A stretch of 64,000 nt of DNA from Liopterus haemorrhoidalis (GCA_963971575.1 OZ020622.1:2828279-2892278); one strand, 5' to 3'. Counted from the first letter of the stretch, positions 33,125-48,900 are shown. Notes: generated by a model from the sequence alone, not told the origin. Program-made: numbers and translations.

Positions 33125-34680
33125 TACAGCCCCAGTTGTCTGGTTACCATATTTAATATCTCAATGTTACCTGTGTTAGAACTTCCAGAACTTATAAATG
33201 ACCACAACTTTTTAATTTCTATACAAAATTTCCATATTTAAATTACCCTGGGTAAAACTAAGTTTGAAGTATCGTTGTAATTTTCTCAAATTGTAAACCC
33301 ACAATAGAGCTTTTTGCAGTGTAATTTAACAAGAAAATAAAAAAAAAATAAAATCTCAATCTCTACGAATGCTAACATTTACTAAAAACTCAGTTAACCA
33401 AGCAAACATTCCCCTTGCTTTTCATTTGAATGAAGCTATTGTTATACTCGGTCAACTGTCTACTTCATCATGTGTTTATTTTGTAGTGGGATCTTTTCAA
33501 AAGAACCACGACTTGGCGTCCATAACGTCTTGTAGTTAATTGCTCATTTAATTGCCTGAGAAAATTGCGGACAAGCGATTTTTTAAACAGTGAAATAAAA
33601 TTATTTTTCAAAGATTAAGGAGTGTTGGCAAGATAGTGGTTTCATAAATCACCCCAAGAATATTGATGAAAGAGAAACAGGAGTGTTTGAACGCTTTTTT
33701 TAAGGGATTCCGTTTAATTTATTATGCAAAACTCTTATTGATTATGGTAAAAAATGTTTTATATTGTAATGATTTTTAATGCTATAGCTTTTGAATTTAT
33801 TGTATAAGGTTTAGTTGAAAAATTTTCGACCTGATAATGAAAGACTATGGGTCATGCTCATAATCATTTACTTAACTCTATAAGCATAGAAAAGTGCCGC
33901 GGCACAGTGGTTGATAATCACTGCTCTAGTCATTTTGTGTTAGGGGTAAATAGCCATTGTTGTTGTGCTTCAAAAATTTTAACTAACTAATTAACTGCTT
34001 TCGTTGTCCCTAAGAATTAAATCCCACACAAAAATTTATTTTTAAAATAACAAAAATATATGACAGAATTAAATATTAATTAAAATACACTCTCAAAAAA
34101 ATTCATTAAAAATGTATGTGTATAATCGTCCAGTCATGTTTTCATGTTTTCTCGTTTAGTATTTGTTTGATCGATTTAGTTTTTTTTTTCTCACTCCGGC
34201 AGTGATTGTGTGATACTCCGAGAGAACCCGGAGTCTGGATTGAAAAGCGTATGTTTGCGTGGCCGCTTTAGGTTTTTGTAGAATGTTATTCAATGCCAGA
34301 GAATGAATGTATATCTTCATGAGACTCTATGCAGGTTTGCACTTTAAATCACGAATATGGAAATGATACTCACATAAGATTTTATTAAAATTCACTAGTT
34401 GCAATTCGGAATATTTATTGTTGAGTAGTACTAGAACTGCTGGATAAAGAAATAAGCAGATTCCTTGTTATCCTGTATTTTATATCTCTGTATAACATCT
34501 GTAGTGGGATTACGAGTAATATACAGTCTGTATAATAAGACGTCCTTGTTGATTTTTGGCGAACCATAAGAAATAATAGGAAAATCAAGAAATAATTTAA
34601 AAATTTACTGTAAACTTGTACCAATTATTTCCCATACCTGAAGAAAAATGGTAAAGAAGTATCCGCTATTTAACGCAGTA
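33125..34680. other. CASK intron 4, no gene seen; one possible hAT end
   Basis: AT-rich sequence. GTGCCGCGGCACAGTGGTTG at 33894-33913, continuing to AATCACTG, looks like the right end of a hAT element, but no left end was found. ORF 34415-34624 has no motif. Confidence 0.4.
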
Positions 34681-34683
34681 AAC

Positions 34684-34925
34684 GAGTGAACGTCCGTAGT
34701 CCAGTGGTAACGTTCTCGCTTCGTAAGTTGCAAACAACTGTTCGTTTCCCGGCAATTTTTATTTTGTTTTTTTTTTGCATTTTTATTTTGTTTAAATTAT
34801 TTTGTCAAAATTCTAGTTATATTTTGGCAAATGTTGCATTTAATTTTTAAAAGCGTAAATTTAATAACCAGTGAAAAGTGTTGAAACCCTGAAATGTGTG
34901 AAAATTCACACTTCACATAAATTTT
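34684..34925 (+). repeat. SINE family A, copy 3
   Basis: The head TCCGTAGTCCAGTGGTAACG (A box) and CTGTTCGTTTCCCGG (B-box region) lead into the body TTGTCAAAATTCTAGTTATA and the tail GAAATGTGTGAAAATTCACACTTCACAT (split near 34895-34922). The body matches 18353-18725, but the tRNA-like head differs clearly between the copies. Confidence 0.75.
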
Positions 34926-35242
34926 TTAAACGTACAAAAGGAATTTTGGGTCTATTATAAAGGCAGTCGATACGGTGCTGACATCACAAGAGTTTAGGGA
35001 ACAAGTCCCTTTGCACTGGAGAAACTCCCGCATATAATGTAAAATTCATTTCAATTATCACCTAGGATATATGGCCCCATGTCAGCAGAGTATTACCATA
35101 TTAGACCCAACATTTACAAGACACTCTATAAGAACAATATGAGCACAAAAAGCTAAAACAACCCTTTAAAAAAACAACTAAAACAACAATTGTAGAATCA
35201 AAAGACTCTACAACAGTGTAGTATTTTTCAAAATGTACTCAC

Positions 35243-35320
35243 CTAGCTACGGCCTCACTGTAGACGAAACCAGCAGATGCCCTCCTCACAATTTCAAAAC
35301 ATAAATCCGAGCCATCCATA
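35243..35320 (-). CDS. CASK: CASK exon 4 (hinge to helix D/E)
   Basis: The acceptor TTTTTTTCTTTTCAG ends at 35321 and the donor CTAG|GTGAGT is at 35241-35242. The exon is 78 nt. It completes a Phe codon and reads [20 protein letters not shown] then SEAVA, leaving AG for a Ser codon. Vertebrate CASK has [26 protein letters not shown]. The hinge/D-helix region lines the nucleotide pocket. Split codons at both ends are completed by exons 3 and 5. Confidence 0.98.
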
Positions 35321-35544
35321 CTGAAAAGAAAAAAAATTATAAATTAGTACTACCTACCATAAAAATAAAAAATCACCGTGGCCACCAAATACTTAATTCT
35401 ATACAACATAAGTATTCATTTTGAGACAAATTAGGGCAAAAACGGTTAAAAAATACAGGACCGAGCAAAGGAAAATTTTGGCGTTACAAATTAATTTCTA
35501 GCATCCGCGTTTCTCTAATTAGTAACGTTTTCAAGTTATACGTG

Positions 35545-35709
35545 ATTTTTAGTTAGGCGCCTGGGGCAAACCATGAATTTGGCACCCCATCTAACCCTCA
35601 CTCCCTCTCCTAACCCCTGAAACGTTCAACGTAGTGACGATGTTGGCGCCCCCTAGTTTAGGCGGTCAGGGCCAGTGCCCCCTTCGCCCCTCCTTTAGAA
35701 CGGCTCTGG
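35545..35709. mobile_element. Possible short hAT-like element
   Basis: The right end reads, in reverse complement, CCAGAGCCGTTCTAAAGGAG, like CAGAGCCG hAT ends. Inside are GGGGGCACTGGCCCTGACCG (reverse complement) and GGCGCCCCCTAG. The left end near CGCCTGGGGCAAACC is only weakly matched and no target duplication was confirmed. Confidence 0.45.
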
Positions 35710-36209
35710 AACGATATTAATTAAGCATTGCTTTGAAAATGGCGAAAGCCGAAACTAGTGAGCAATTAATTAATAAAAATAGTGAAAATTTACAATGTTT
35801 TTTATTTCAACCATTATTAGATATTAATTCTGCTGCGGTTTAAGTCGTAGAATTGAAATGCGATACACTCAGCGTAAAGCAACATCGAGAAACACGATAT
35901 CTCTCAAATTCGATGTATCATTCACCCAGGTGGGCGACGCAACAAATAGACAGAATTTAGGGTCGATACTAGAAAGACCTGTCTTATGGATGTTTACACA
36001 CGGGCGGCTGACACCAACGTGAAGGCCCTGGTTGCAAAGATGGTCTAAGCTACTATCGTGTTTTAGATAGTTTGTGTTTACGATGATGTTTGCGAATAAT
36101 TAGCATTACATTAACAAAAAAAATTGCTAGTATTGCTAAATCATCGTCCAAACTATTTGGTGAATAACTGTTATTTTACACATTTCACTTCTAAGTTCTA
36201 CGTCTACGT

Positions 36210-36527
36210 CAGACTTGTCCAACCCAAGACCCACGGGACGCATGTGACCCATGACGGCTAATGCGGCCCAACGAAAAATCGTAAACTTACACACTTTATA
36301 AGAGTGCGATTACAAGTACCATTAATAACACTACAAATACAATTTCAATTTGCTATTAATTTATAAGCGATGTATTTTTTAATTTAATGCGTTCTTTAGA
36401 GAAAATCATAAAATCATTCTCAAACTATATAATATATTAATTAGTATTAATGTATTTTATGTGTGGCCTAAAACAACTCGTATTCTTATAATGTAGCCCA
36501 GGGAAGCTAAAAGGTTGGATACCCCTG
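36210..36527. mobile_element. Non-autonomous hAT with exact 8-bp target duplication
   Basis: The ends CAGACTTGTCCAACCC and GGTTGGATACCCCTG are imperfectly inverted. A perfect 8-bp duplication GTCTACGT flanks the element (36202-36209, 36528-36535). It is 318 bp and non-coding, with GCGGCCCAACG near the left and TGTAGCCCAGGGAAGC near the right. Confidence 0.9.
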
Positions 36528-36696
36528 GTCTACGTCAATTGGAAACCATCCTTTAGGCACAAAAAGGATGGGTCCTGTGTAAAAAATAAACTAAAATAAA
36601 ACGAAAATAAATTCCCACCCTTATATAGGTAATGCGGGGAAAATCTAACTAATTATGGTACGGATTACAAAATAATTTTGTAAAAATGTATACTTA

Positions 36697-39390
<2,694 letters not shown>

Positions 39391-39394
39391 CATT

Positions 39395-39700
39395 GGAGTT
39401 TCCAGCAACATTCAGCGTCAACCAATAATGCGAAGGCTGCGCAGCAGTGGCTTAAAAACAATGTACCGGAATTGATTTCTCCTGCTGATTGGCCTCCTAG
39501 TAGCTTTGACCTCAAACCCCTCGACTACAAATTTTCCTTCAGGGCATGGCTTACAAAAAGAAAACTCCTTAATCACTAGTCTGAAGAGCTAGGCCATAAT
39601 GCGAAAGCTGCGCAGCAATGGCTTGAAAACAATGTACCGAACTTTATTTCTACTACTGATTGCTCACCCTAGTTTGTCTTTAACTCCCTGGCTACAAATT
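39395..39700 (+). pseudogene. Tc1/mariner transposase fragment, tandemly duplicated
   Basis: A plus-strand block reads NAKAAQQWLKNNVPELISPA, then DWPPSSFDLKPLDYKF. This is the region around the second and third catalytic residues of maT/DD37D-like transposases (pattern: NNVP-FI---DWP--SPDLNPLDY). A second copy near 39597-39690 repeats NAKAAQQWLENNVP with more decay. Stops interrupt both. Confidence 0.75.
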
Positions 39701-39739
39701 TTTGTTCGTGTTTCGGGACATATTTGCATGAAAAGACAC

Positions 39740-42650
39740 CTTTGACATTTTTATTTTTTGTATAAACTAAATTAAATCTTCAATAGTTGTACAATCGCTA
39801 TTTCTTGTAACATCACTTACTAGGGAAGTGATAAAAATACTCTTTTCTCGAGAAAAATATAATTTTTGGTTAACTCTGTTGCCTTAAGTAAATCTAAATT
39901 GATCAAATGTGTTAAATCTGCCATTATTCTATAACAAATTATTTGTTTATATGAATAATTAGATATAAGTTTCATTAACTTTATTTATATTCCGTTTATT
40001 TTTTTGCATAAAAGTCATTTTTGTCACAAAAACTAACATTTCTTTAAAAAAACGTTTAACTAATACGCACACGAAACAAAGTTTCTACTACCTACCAGTC
40101 ACTCGATGTATATGCGCATGAAAAATGCGTGTTCGACTGTTCAAGAATACCGATAGTAGAACCGCATACGAAACATAGAGAGTTACGTACACGAATGATT
40201 TCAAGAATTGTACTCCTGAAGTGTTTATTTTGAAAACAGACTAGTGTTTTTTGTTTAAGATGCATCAATGTATTATGTACGAAAAGAAAATTAAAATATA
40301 TTTAAGCATCTTCTGGAATTTCACTGAAAACTTTGTAAACAGTATTTATGACAAGGCGAGGTATGTATCTAAACAAATATTTTAAGTATAAAATACCAGA
40401 GTTTAAACCCGCGTCTTTGTATTATGTAGCCAACCGTTTAACCACAGAACTACATCAGTTCCGTCATACCTGTGAACTTAAGGTGTGATAGTATCAAAGA
40501 TTACTATTGTCTCTCCATCCGTTTACATTCCCCTTTCTACCGGAGATGTGGTACAAATTAATTTCTCCCTTCTCGACTTTTCCATTTAAAACTTCCCGTT
40601 GAAACCAGGTAAAGACCGAGTTTCAATTCGTCTCCATGACAACGAAGGTTTTGTTTTCCTGATTGGTAAACAAGATTTAAAAGTCAAATTTGAGAATTTA
40701 ATTTAACATCTGAAGCCATGAGAGTGACCGAGGAAATACTGGAAAATAGGAAAAAACAGATATGAATAGGACAGTGCAAAAATATGGCAGTTATGCTTGA
40801 GACCAAGAAAATTGTACAGAGAAAATGTACTAGAAAAAAAATATAATACAATTATAATAACTAATATAATCTGTCTCATTTTGTAATACGAAACTATGGT
40901 CTATTTCAAATTAAAAAAAAGTAGATAGCGCTGCGAACCGAGTACGATTTACACTGGATAAATACAGTATAGCGGAAATTTTAAAATAAGTTACAACTAG
41001 GGCATGGGCGTAGTAACTGGATTAGCAAGGTTTTTTTTTTAATTTAAAAAAGGTTGATAAGATATTGAAATAAACAAGGCAGATAATACACTTACGTTAT
41101 TTATACGACATAAATTCAGTTTAATGGGAAATTTGAAAAAGTTAAAAACATTAATTTTAAAAATTATGTACTGTATATAAAAAGAGAGATTTGGCTAAAA
41201 GAGTTTAAATAAAGCAATAAAACAAACAATATATCTTCACAGCTAAAGTTTCTTATTTAAATAATTATTGTAAATAAAAATTAAAAATATATGTATATAT
41301 GAAGGTCTGAAAATTATATCAATAACTTCTTCTTTGGGCACAATCAGCTAGGCTGTCTTTTGGTCTCACATTAGTCCTCTATCTTGATCTGTTAATTGTC
41401 AAGTGTCAAAAAATATTTATATGTCAGATAACCTAAAATATATATAACTGCGTAAAAACAAATTACATGAAGAATTTTCTCCATACAATCTACGCCGAGA
41501 ATATGAATAAAAGTCTAAATATGTAAATAATAACAAAATGTACGAAAATAATAAAATAATATAAATAATATATATTTCCAGTGTACGACACTGAACATCT
41601 GTCAACTTGGACTAACAACAATATTTTAATAGTGTAATAGGGATGACGTTCTAAACCAATCAGAAGCAAGGACAAACAACTCCTATCTTCTTACACACAT
41701 TTTTCTAAGGTGACATAGAGCATAAGTCTTTCACATTACTATCTCTAAGCAACACTATATTAATCCCATCTACTGAACCTACATTAATTCACCTTAAGGT
41801 CCCTAACCAGCTTATTAAAATGTATGGGTTGCGGGCCACATATGTACCGCGGGCCCAAAATTGTACACTGTAAAGTACGCCTTTGTGTATTATATTAGTT
41901 ATTTGAAGGTCCATTCCATATCCTTTCACCTATTGACCCTATTGAGTTGAATTTTCGTCCTTTTTTCATATAAACAACGGTTAATAACCCTATTAACCCT
42001 TTGATTGTCGCGATTGTAACTTTAACATGACATGTATGAAAGTGTCGGGGGTTTGAAGTGTGACGCGGTTCTCGCGGAAGGGTAAAATGCTGTCGGCACC
42101 AGGGTATGGGAATCGATAACCACGCCTCTGCAGAACGGACCAAGCGGAAACCCTACACACACCGAATACCTCACATAAAATACTAACTTACAACCTATAG
42201 AACCATTCACATAGACGGAACATAAATTAATTTCAAAAGGGGCACACTAAAACTAAAATAAGCACTAGCTGTGTGTGTATATGCCAGGGATGAGCATATA
42301 CAATATGGGACTCTTTCGGTATACTCGAGGAGCGTTTACTTTCCCGACGCCCACCAGAAAAAGGGTATGGTTCAATGTAAAGTCACTAGATTATACAAAG
42401 TAGCGCAACAGCGGCCATACTGGGGTTAAAAATGTCGCCAACACAAATGATTTTCAGTGATTCTAACAGAAAACCAGTGGCGAAAGGAAACCTCCGCTAG
42501 ACTTGCCCTCCCATAAAAAAATATTTAAAAAAAAAAAAAAATTTAAATATTTAGATAAATCTTTAAAAATACATCAAACTATGTTCTATACAAATTTTTG
42601 TCCAAGGCTTGCTTTACTAGTTACGAATTAATTATCATGACCATGGAAAC
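39740..42650. other. CASK intron 2, mostly featureless
   Basis: A tRNA-like fragment lies at about 40405-40472 on the minus strand (GTAGTTCTGTGGTTAAACGG, then GCGGGTTTAAACTC). About 42040-42180 is GC-richer, with a 62-codon minus ORF of no known family. The words AAGTCACTAGATTATACAAA near 42380 recur inverted near 46785, so a repeat pair exists. No host exon was found. Confidence 0.4.
40405..40472 (-). repeat. tRNA-like SINE head
   Basis: The minus strand has an A-box-like TGTAGTTCTGTGGTTAAACG and a B-box-like GCGGGTTTAAACTC at tRNA-like spacing. Stem pairing is poor, so a SINE remnant is more likely than a tRNA gene. Confidence 0.45.
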
Positions 42651-42656
42651 GTTACA

Positions 42657-45600
42657 TCTTTATATATAAAAATGGATATTTGTGGCTATGTCCGGAAATT
42701 CTAACCCACTTCCAGATACGCTACCGAGTTGAAATTTTGCATACAGGTAGGGAATGCTTTCATCATAACTAGAAAAATCGAAAATTTCAAAAAAGTCCCA
42801 TCAGAAACGAGAAATTAATAATTTTGTTTTTAATTATATTGGACCATCGAAGTAAGTATGATGCGTTCAGCGAGATCGCGGGAATTTCGTTTCAATGGTT
42901 GTTTGGACAACTATAGTAAGTTCGTGAAACATCGTTCAATGTCGTTCGGCGCGATTCATCTTTACTCTGCTCTAGCTGATAAGATTTATATATTGTTATT
43001 TAGTAAAATTTTTGATTAGTTTATGCAGAGCGAGACTAAAGTGGAGCACCTGTTTTCTGGTTTTTAATTTTAGGGCATTTTTGTGAACTTTGTTATTTTT
43101 ATTTATTTTTTTTTTCTATTCTTTTATTTAAATGTTTAAATATAATAGTAAAATCTTTTATATATATATAAAACAGAAAATCTGTGTGTACCGAGTTGGA
43201 ATTTGGTATATAGGTAGGAAATGCAGTCAATATAAGGAGGCAAATTGAAAATCAGAAGAAAAAAAATGGCATCACTTAAGACGTAGACTTAACAGAAAAA
43301 TTGCTTATACAGTGAAACCTCTATCTATCGTTTTTGAAGGGACCTATTGAAATAAACTATGGATGCGGGAAAACAATGAAAAACACATTAATACATATTT
43401 AAATGTTTAATATGTACGTACATATATATTCTAAAAATGATACATGTTTCAGGTATAAATCAATTTTTTTAAATAAAAAATATCGTAGCGAAATAAAAAA
43501 GGAAGCTGCATGCCGACAAAAAAAATTATACTTTGTATTGTATATAATCTTTCATCGTCATTTACTTTTTGGCTTTTTATATTGCCGTAAGAAATCAATA
43601 TTCTTTCGGTGTTACAAATTAAATTTTTTTCGGCATCAGTTATCGAATGCGCATAAAAAAAGTTTTCAATTTGAAAAAACACGAAATTTGCTGCGTAATT
43701 TAAACGATGAATGCGGTAAAATGATACAGAGAGAAATGATCGATGCGATCTATTTTTGCGTGTTTTGTATGAAATTAATTCGGAACCGCAAGAAATAACG
43801 ATATATACGGGAAAATTATTATTCGAGGAACGATAGATAGAGGTTTCACTGTAATAAGAAAGCAAATATATTTTTTTAATGATTTTTTTTTTATTGGATT
43901 GATTTACGGGAGTAACGAAGGGACAACCTAAAACTAAACTTTTGAAATATCTCATTTACTATTGACTTAACAGCAAAAACGCACATGAGAAAAGCTGTTT
44001 AAAATAAAAATACAAATACCTGTTATCCTATAAATTTTTCAATTGGTTAAGAAGCAGGGGAAGGGAGATGGGGGAGGTGCCAAAACTAAAATACTGGAAA
44101 TATCTCCCTTATTATTTACTTTTCATCAACAATTTATAAAGATAATTTATAAAGACTTTGAATGAAGAACGATTATTTTCTGTTTAGTGTAGCTTCTGAA
44201 TATTTAGGGGGACAGAAGGAGCGCTACTTATAAACTTGAAATATCTCCTAATATTGACTTAACATTAAACATGTGTATAACAGAAGTTGTTACAATATCA
44301 ATAATATAAATAAATAAATAAACAAATCTTTTCTGTTTAATCTTCTTCTGTATATAGGTATATCATTTATAAAATTTTCTTATATATGTATATAAATACA
44401 TGACCTGACTGACTCATCAACGTTCAGCCCAAATCACTAGACCTAGAAACATGAAATTCGAGAAGTATATTTCCTCCATGTCGTAAGCGATCACTAAGAA
44501 GAGAATTTTCGAAATACGACCCCTAAGGGGCTGTTAAGTGATTTCAGGGATTCCTCAATATCTCTTAGGCCCAATGAGATATTGACTTAGTTTTTGCTTA
44601 CAAAGGTTACACATACAAATGTTAAGAACTAAATTCAGGATTTTGTTCTAATCAACCCTTAAAGGGATAAATTTATTATGTATTCGGAGTGAATTATAGA
44701 ACCCTTCGTATTTCCGATGTATGTTGAGTTATAACATTGTGTTTTGGCATATAGATGTCTTTTTAAATCTTAGAAACTTTTTGACAGTTTTCTTTTAAAT
44801 TTTCACGCCTAAAAGGGTAAATTGGTATTTTTTATTCAATAGAACGCCCCCTGGACATAGAAACATGAAATTCGTGGAGGAAGGAATGTTCCTTCCATGA
44901 TGTGAGCACCTATTAAGAAAGATTTTTTTTAAATTCGACCCCTAATGTGGTGAAATGTTTCTTTCACGGATTCCTCAATATCTCAGACCTATAATGAGAT
45001 ATCGACTTGGTTTTTGGTTACAAAGATTACCCATACACATGTACAAAAACGAGGTTCAGTATTTTGCTCTGATCAACCCATACAAGGCAAATCTAGATTC
45101 AAGGATATTCATAAAACCCTTCAAGTGACCTGTTTCATTTCTTTTTGGCACATAGGCGTCTGTTTAAAATCGGTATATGTATTAAAACTCAAAAACGGAT
45201 AAACCGATTTTAGTGCTATTTGCAACAGCGTATTCCAAATTTGTCTGGAAAGATTTTAAGCTATATATCATCGCGGTAAGACACCAGGTTTCTGATCAAT
45301 TAAGAAATATTTAAACTATAAAAGATACACATATTCAAAATATACCTATATTAACGAATTTTGGGTTTAATATTGCAACAAAAATGTTCCCGAGAATATA
45401 TATCACAATTTTCTTTATTTTCATTTTAGACGACAATTGTAACGTTAAATTCGCTATTGAACATTATTGTAACCCCCTAAAGCAATACGAAGAAAACTTA
45501 CTTCGGTGGCAAGAATATTTACTAACGAAAAAAAGTGCTCTGATCTATATAGGTACGATTTATAAATCAGGAACAATCAACTAATTATAATAAATATCAT

Positions 45601-45946
45601 AAAAATTATAATAAATAATTTTGTAAGGTGCAACATAAAATGCTTTACGTGACTGGCGCTGCCTTTGGCATTGATTCTCACATGGGCATTTTCCTAGGTT
45701 AGCACATCGGGATACTTATACGTGTTGATATTAAATGTCTGTACTACCAATGTTTACAAAGAAATTCGTACTTAAATTATTTGTATAAGAACCACATATT
45801 AATACAATTGTAGATTAAAACAAATAAATATATTTGAATATAAAACGATTCGTAGCAACCAGTCTTGAACCGATTTCAAAATGGGCCAGATCTAAGCGGG
45901 CTACGACTACTTTATTTCGGTAGCGAAGCAGCGGGTACACTGCTAG
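42657..45946 (+). mobile_element. Helitron-like region, non-autonomous
   Basis: The left end is A|TCTTTATATATAAAAATGG. The right end is GCGAAGCAGCGGGTACACTG then CTAG|T at 45943-45946, with a GC-rich 3' part typical of arthropod Helitrons (A-T insertion site, TC start, CTAG end). Further Helitron-type 5' starts occur near 43156 (CTTTTATATATATATAAAAC) and 44385 (TATATATGTATATAAATACA). Several related copies are therefore probably nested or joined. No Rep/helicase coding sequence is seen. Confidence 0.6.
43310..43851. mobile_element. Pogo/Tigger-like element, 542 bp
   Basis: Inverted ends CAGTGAAACCTCTATCTATC and GATAGATAGAGGTTTCACTG are exact over at least 20 bp. They are flanked by TA (43308-43309, 43852-43853). 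CAGT-AACCTC ends are those of pogo/Tigger elements. The long overlapping frames inside (43403-43798 plus, 43449-43955 minus) encode nothing recognised and are most likely chance frames. It is nested in the Helitron-like region. Confidence 0.88.
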
Positions 45947-46269
45947 TATAAGTATGAAAACATTGAGACTTGGAAAAATTTAAAATAATTTTACAAAAAA
46001 ATTTCGAAATTTTTCGTTTTATCAAAAAACGTCTCAAATAAAAGTTATTAGTTATTGCATTTATAGTAACTTTTGTTGAATAAATTTTTTCGAAATATTT
46101 TTCTGTTGCTAAATATTCGCAAAAATATTAAAATCGACACGAGTAAACTCCCATTTCTAGTCAACCGATTTTCATAAAAAACAATAGGGTTCTTCCTATT
46201 TAATAGGAGAATTTTTTAGTACCAGAACAAACTCTTTAAGTTAAACCGTTTTTGAGTTATCGTGTATAC

Positions 46270-46286
46270 ACACAGACAGACAGACA

Positions 46287-46322
<36 letters not shown>
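46270..46322 (+). repeat. (CAGA)n/(CA)n microsatellite
   Basis: A few CAGA units followed by about 16 CA units. It lies after AGTTAAACCGTTTTTGAGTT, a transposon-end phrase commonly preceding such runs in arthropods. Confidence 0.9.
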
Positions 46323-46323
<1 letters not shown>

Positions 46324-46329
46324 GGACGG

Positions 46330-48780
46330 CACTTCGAAAATAGGTTTTTTGGATTCCCTGGACCATGAAACGTGGTCATCCGTCAAAATCTCGACCCCGC
46401 CCCTTATATGCCCGCCCCTTATATATTAAGGTCGGGCAAGTAAAAATAAGAAAAGAGTACTACCAAAATTTTTATTTTAAACTTTGTAATCACGATTTTA
46501 TTAATCAAAGATGCACTATAACAAAATTGTGGTACAATTTCAATTATTTTTTTTATTTTTATTAAATAAAATGGATATAAGATATAAATTTAAATGAAAC
46601 TTAACCTTAAATATTCAAACCGCTGACAAAGGAGGTTATTAAATTAGAGCGAGAAATAAAGATGTGACAGCGCAGACGCAAACTTAAGAACGTAAAAATT
46701 ACTGCTTTAATTTGCTTAATAGGGGAAGCAATGTTGCCAATCAAACCCTGGGGTCTGTCGGCTTCTTCAAAGGCTTGCGCTACTTTGTATAATCCAGTGA
46801 CTTTATTTCAATATAGATGATAAATTAAATATTAAAATAACAGGTTCCCAAAGCCTAGGTATACATACTGGGGCAGACAGTAAATTTTCCGTTTCTAGAC
46901 CTCCGACCATATATATGAAAGCCACGTGATCAGTGTGACGTTTCGGCTAGTTCTATTATCCCTGTATGAACAGGTGCTCATTTTAATTATTAAATACTTG
47001 GGGCTAAACTTTGAATGTCAGAACTGGATACAAGGGTTTCGTACAATATCTACAAAACCCTAAGAGATAACTAGTTTTTTTTTTTTTTTTTAATTTTAAT
47101 TATTTTACCTCGGCCTATTTCTGCAACAAGGATAATCGCGAAAATCATGTTAAAAAATGAATTTCAAAAAACTACTTTTTATTCCTTAATGTACGCCCTA
47201 AGAGCTTTTTTAATACCACACAATACATTTATAAAGAATATATTTTTTATCGACGACACAAAAAACTCGACATGTTTTGAAAAAAATCCTGTTGAACTAT
47301 TCCGAAATTTTTTTGAGATTTTTGGACCAATCCCTCTGAGAAATAGGGTGGGGGACAAAAGTTTTTTGACATATTTTTGGCAAAAATTCCATTAAAAAAA
47401 TTGATTTTTCAAAAATAAAAATTTGCTTGTTGATCCACTCATTAAGAGGTTTCATTAGATATGCCACTCAAAATTTAAAAAAACATAAATTTTTTTATTA
47501 AATACATTGTTTATATTTATCTCGGGGTGCATTTTTTGAACTCCCAGTATTTTTCCTATATGTGGGTCAAAGAGTTGTACAATCATACCAAATTTCAACT
47601 TTCTATGTTAAGCCGTTTGGCTACAATATCTAGCGTACAGACAGACACATGAGTGACGTTATAAGAGTTTTTTGGTGGTCATACCTACAAAACCCTAAAA
47701 AGGGAGAACATGTTCTCTTTAAAAGATACTTTCAACTACTCTACCCTTGGAGTACATACCAGGAGTACGCTTGGCAATATCATTAACATCATTATTGGCG
47801 CGACAGCCCGAAATGGTTTCGTGACCATGTTTTCAACCTATGTACATTTAGGAGTAATATGGTTAGTATTACATCCATTATTTAGCGTACACAGAAAGGC
47901 AGCTACAGTTTATAGCAGGTTGCGAACGGCTAAGCAGAACCTGTAATTTGTATAAATATTTTTTACACAAATTATTTGACATAAGCAGGAATTGAACTCA
48001 CGTCCGTGCCCTTGCTCAGCGGTCAAATAGCAGGTACAGACGATTTAACGTTTGCAGCTACAGGCTTGCTTCTGGTTTGCAGCTCCCCTTGGCAATATAG
48101 TTTATTATAAAATGTGTTATTAATACAATATTTATTTTTATACTGCCCCCGTATCCATGATAAACCTTATAATTATATGTCTGAATTATTTGTTTAAATT
48201 TCTAACTCGCCTTATAATTTGACAGTGTACTTTTCATAAACGGATAATATGCCAGGAGGCAGACCGAGAAAAAAAAGTTTTCTTCAATTTAAATATTAAT
48301 GGGCGATAGGGAATTTTTACCCTCACAAAACTTTCAAAAGTGGGCGGTGAGTATTAAAAGGTTAAAGAACATGGCTTTAGACAAATGCTTCTCAAATTGT
48401 TTTAAGTGACGACACCCTGGTATAAAATCCTTATTTATTCTACAGAGTTCTCACCATTCTTTACTTATACCTACGACACTCTGGGGCTCCGCGGAACTCT
48501 GATTGAGAATCACTACGCAAAGATCTACTCGTAAAGTTTAGACTATATATATTTCGGTCCCCAGAAACCATCAGACATGCTTTATAAAACACATTTTTTC
48601 ATACGAGCGCTTCTGTAACCTTTTATTCAGTGAATCGTGAAAGGACAAGAATTGGACAATGTCCCAGAGAAGACTAGGAGACGTCGAGAGGATGGTCAAA
48701 TGCTGTTAACACTTCTCAAACAAAAGTCATCCAGAGTCTAGATTAATGCGAAATTCATAAATATAGGCAATTTCACACTT
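46330..48780. other. CASK intron 2, repeats only
   Basis: About 46990-47700 is a diverged copy of the dispersed repeat at 18880-19710, ending GGTCATACCTACAAAACCCT. A tRNA-like fragment (minus, 47975-48035, GACGTGAGTTCAATTCCTGC) and a possible decayed hAT (ends near 48386 and 48515) follow. The ORF at 47710-47946 has no known motif. Confidence 0.45.
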
Positions 48781-48784
48781 ATCA

Positions 48785-48900
48785 GGTGGACTAAGTTTTC
48801 GACTAAGAAATTAGGTGTGTTGGTCCCAACGTAAATGAGGATCTACGTGGATTCCAAGAAACTTTACGTAATGAGGGTTTTCAAAATTATGCACAATATT
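48785..48900 (-). mobile_element. LINE RT fragment (same family as 15873-17583)
   Basis: The minus-strand translation gives NPHYVKFLGIHVDPHLRWDQ followed by HT and a stop. It is almost the same as the YIKFLGLHVDPHLRWDQHT stretch of the LINE at 15873-17583. Only about 40 codons remain. Confidence 0.8.
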
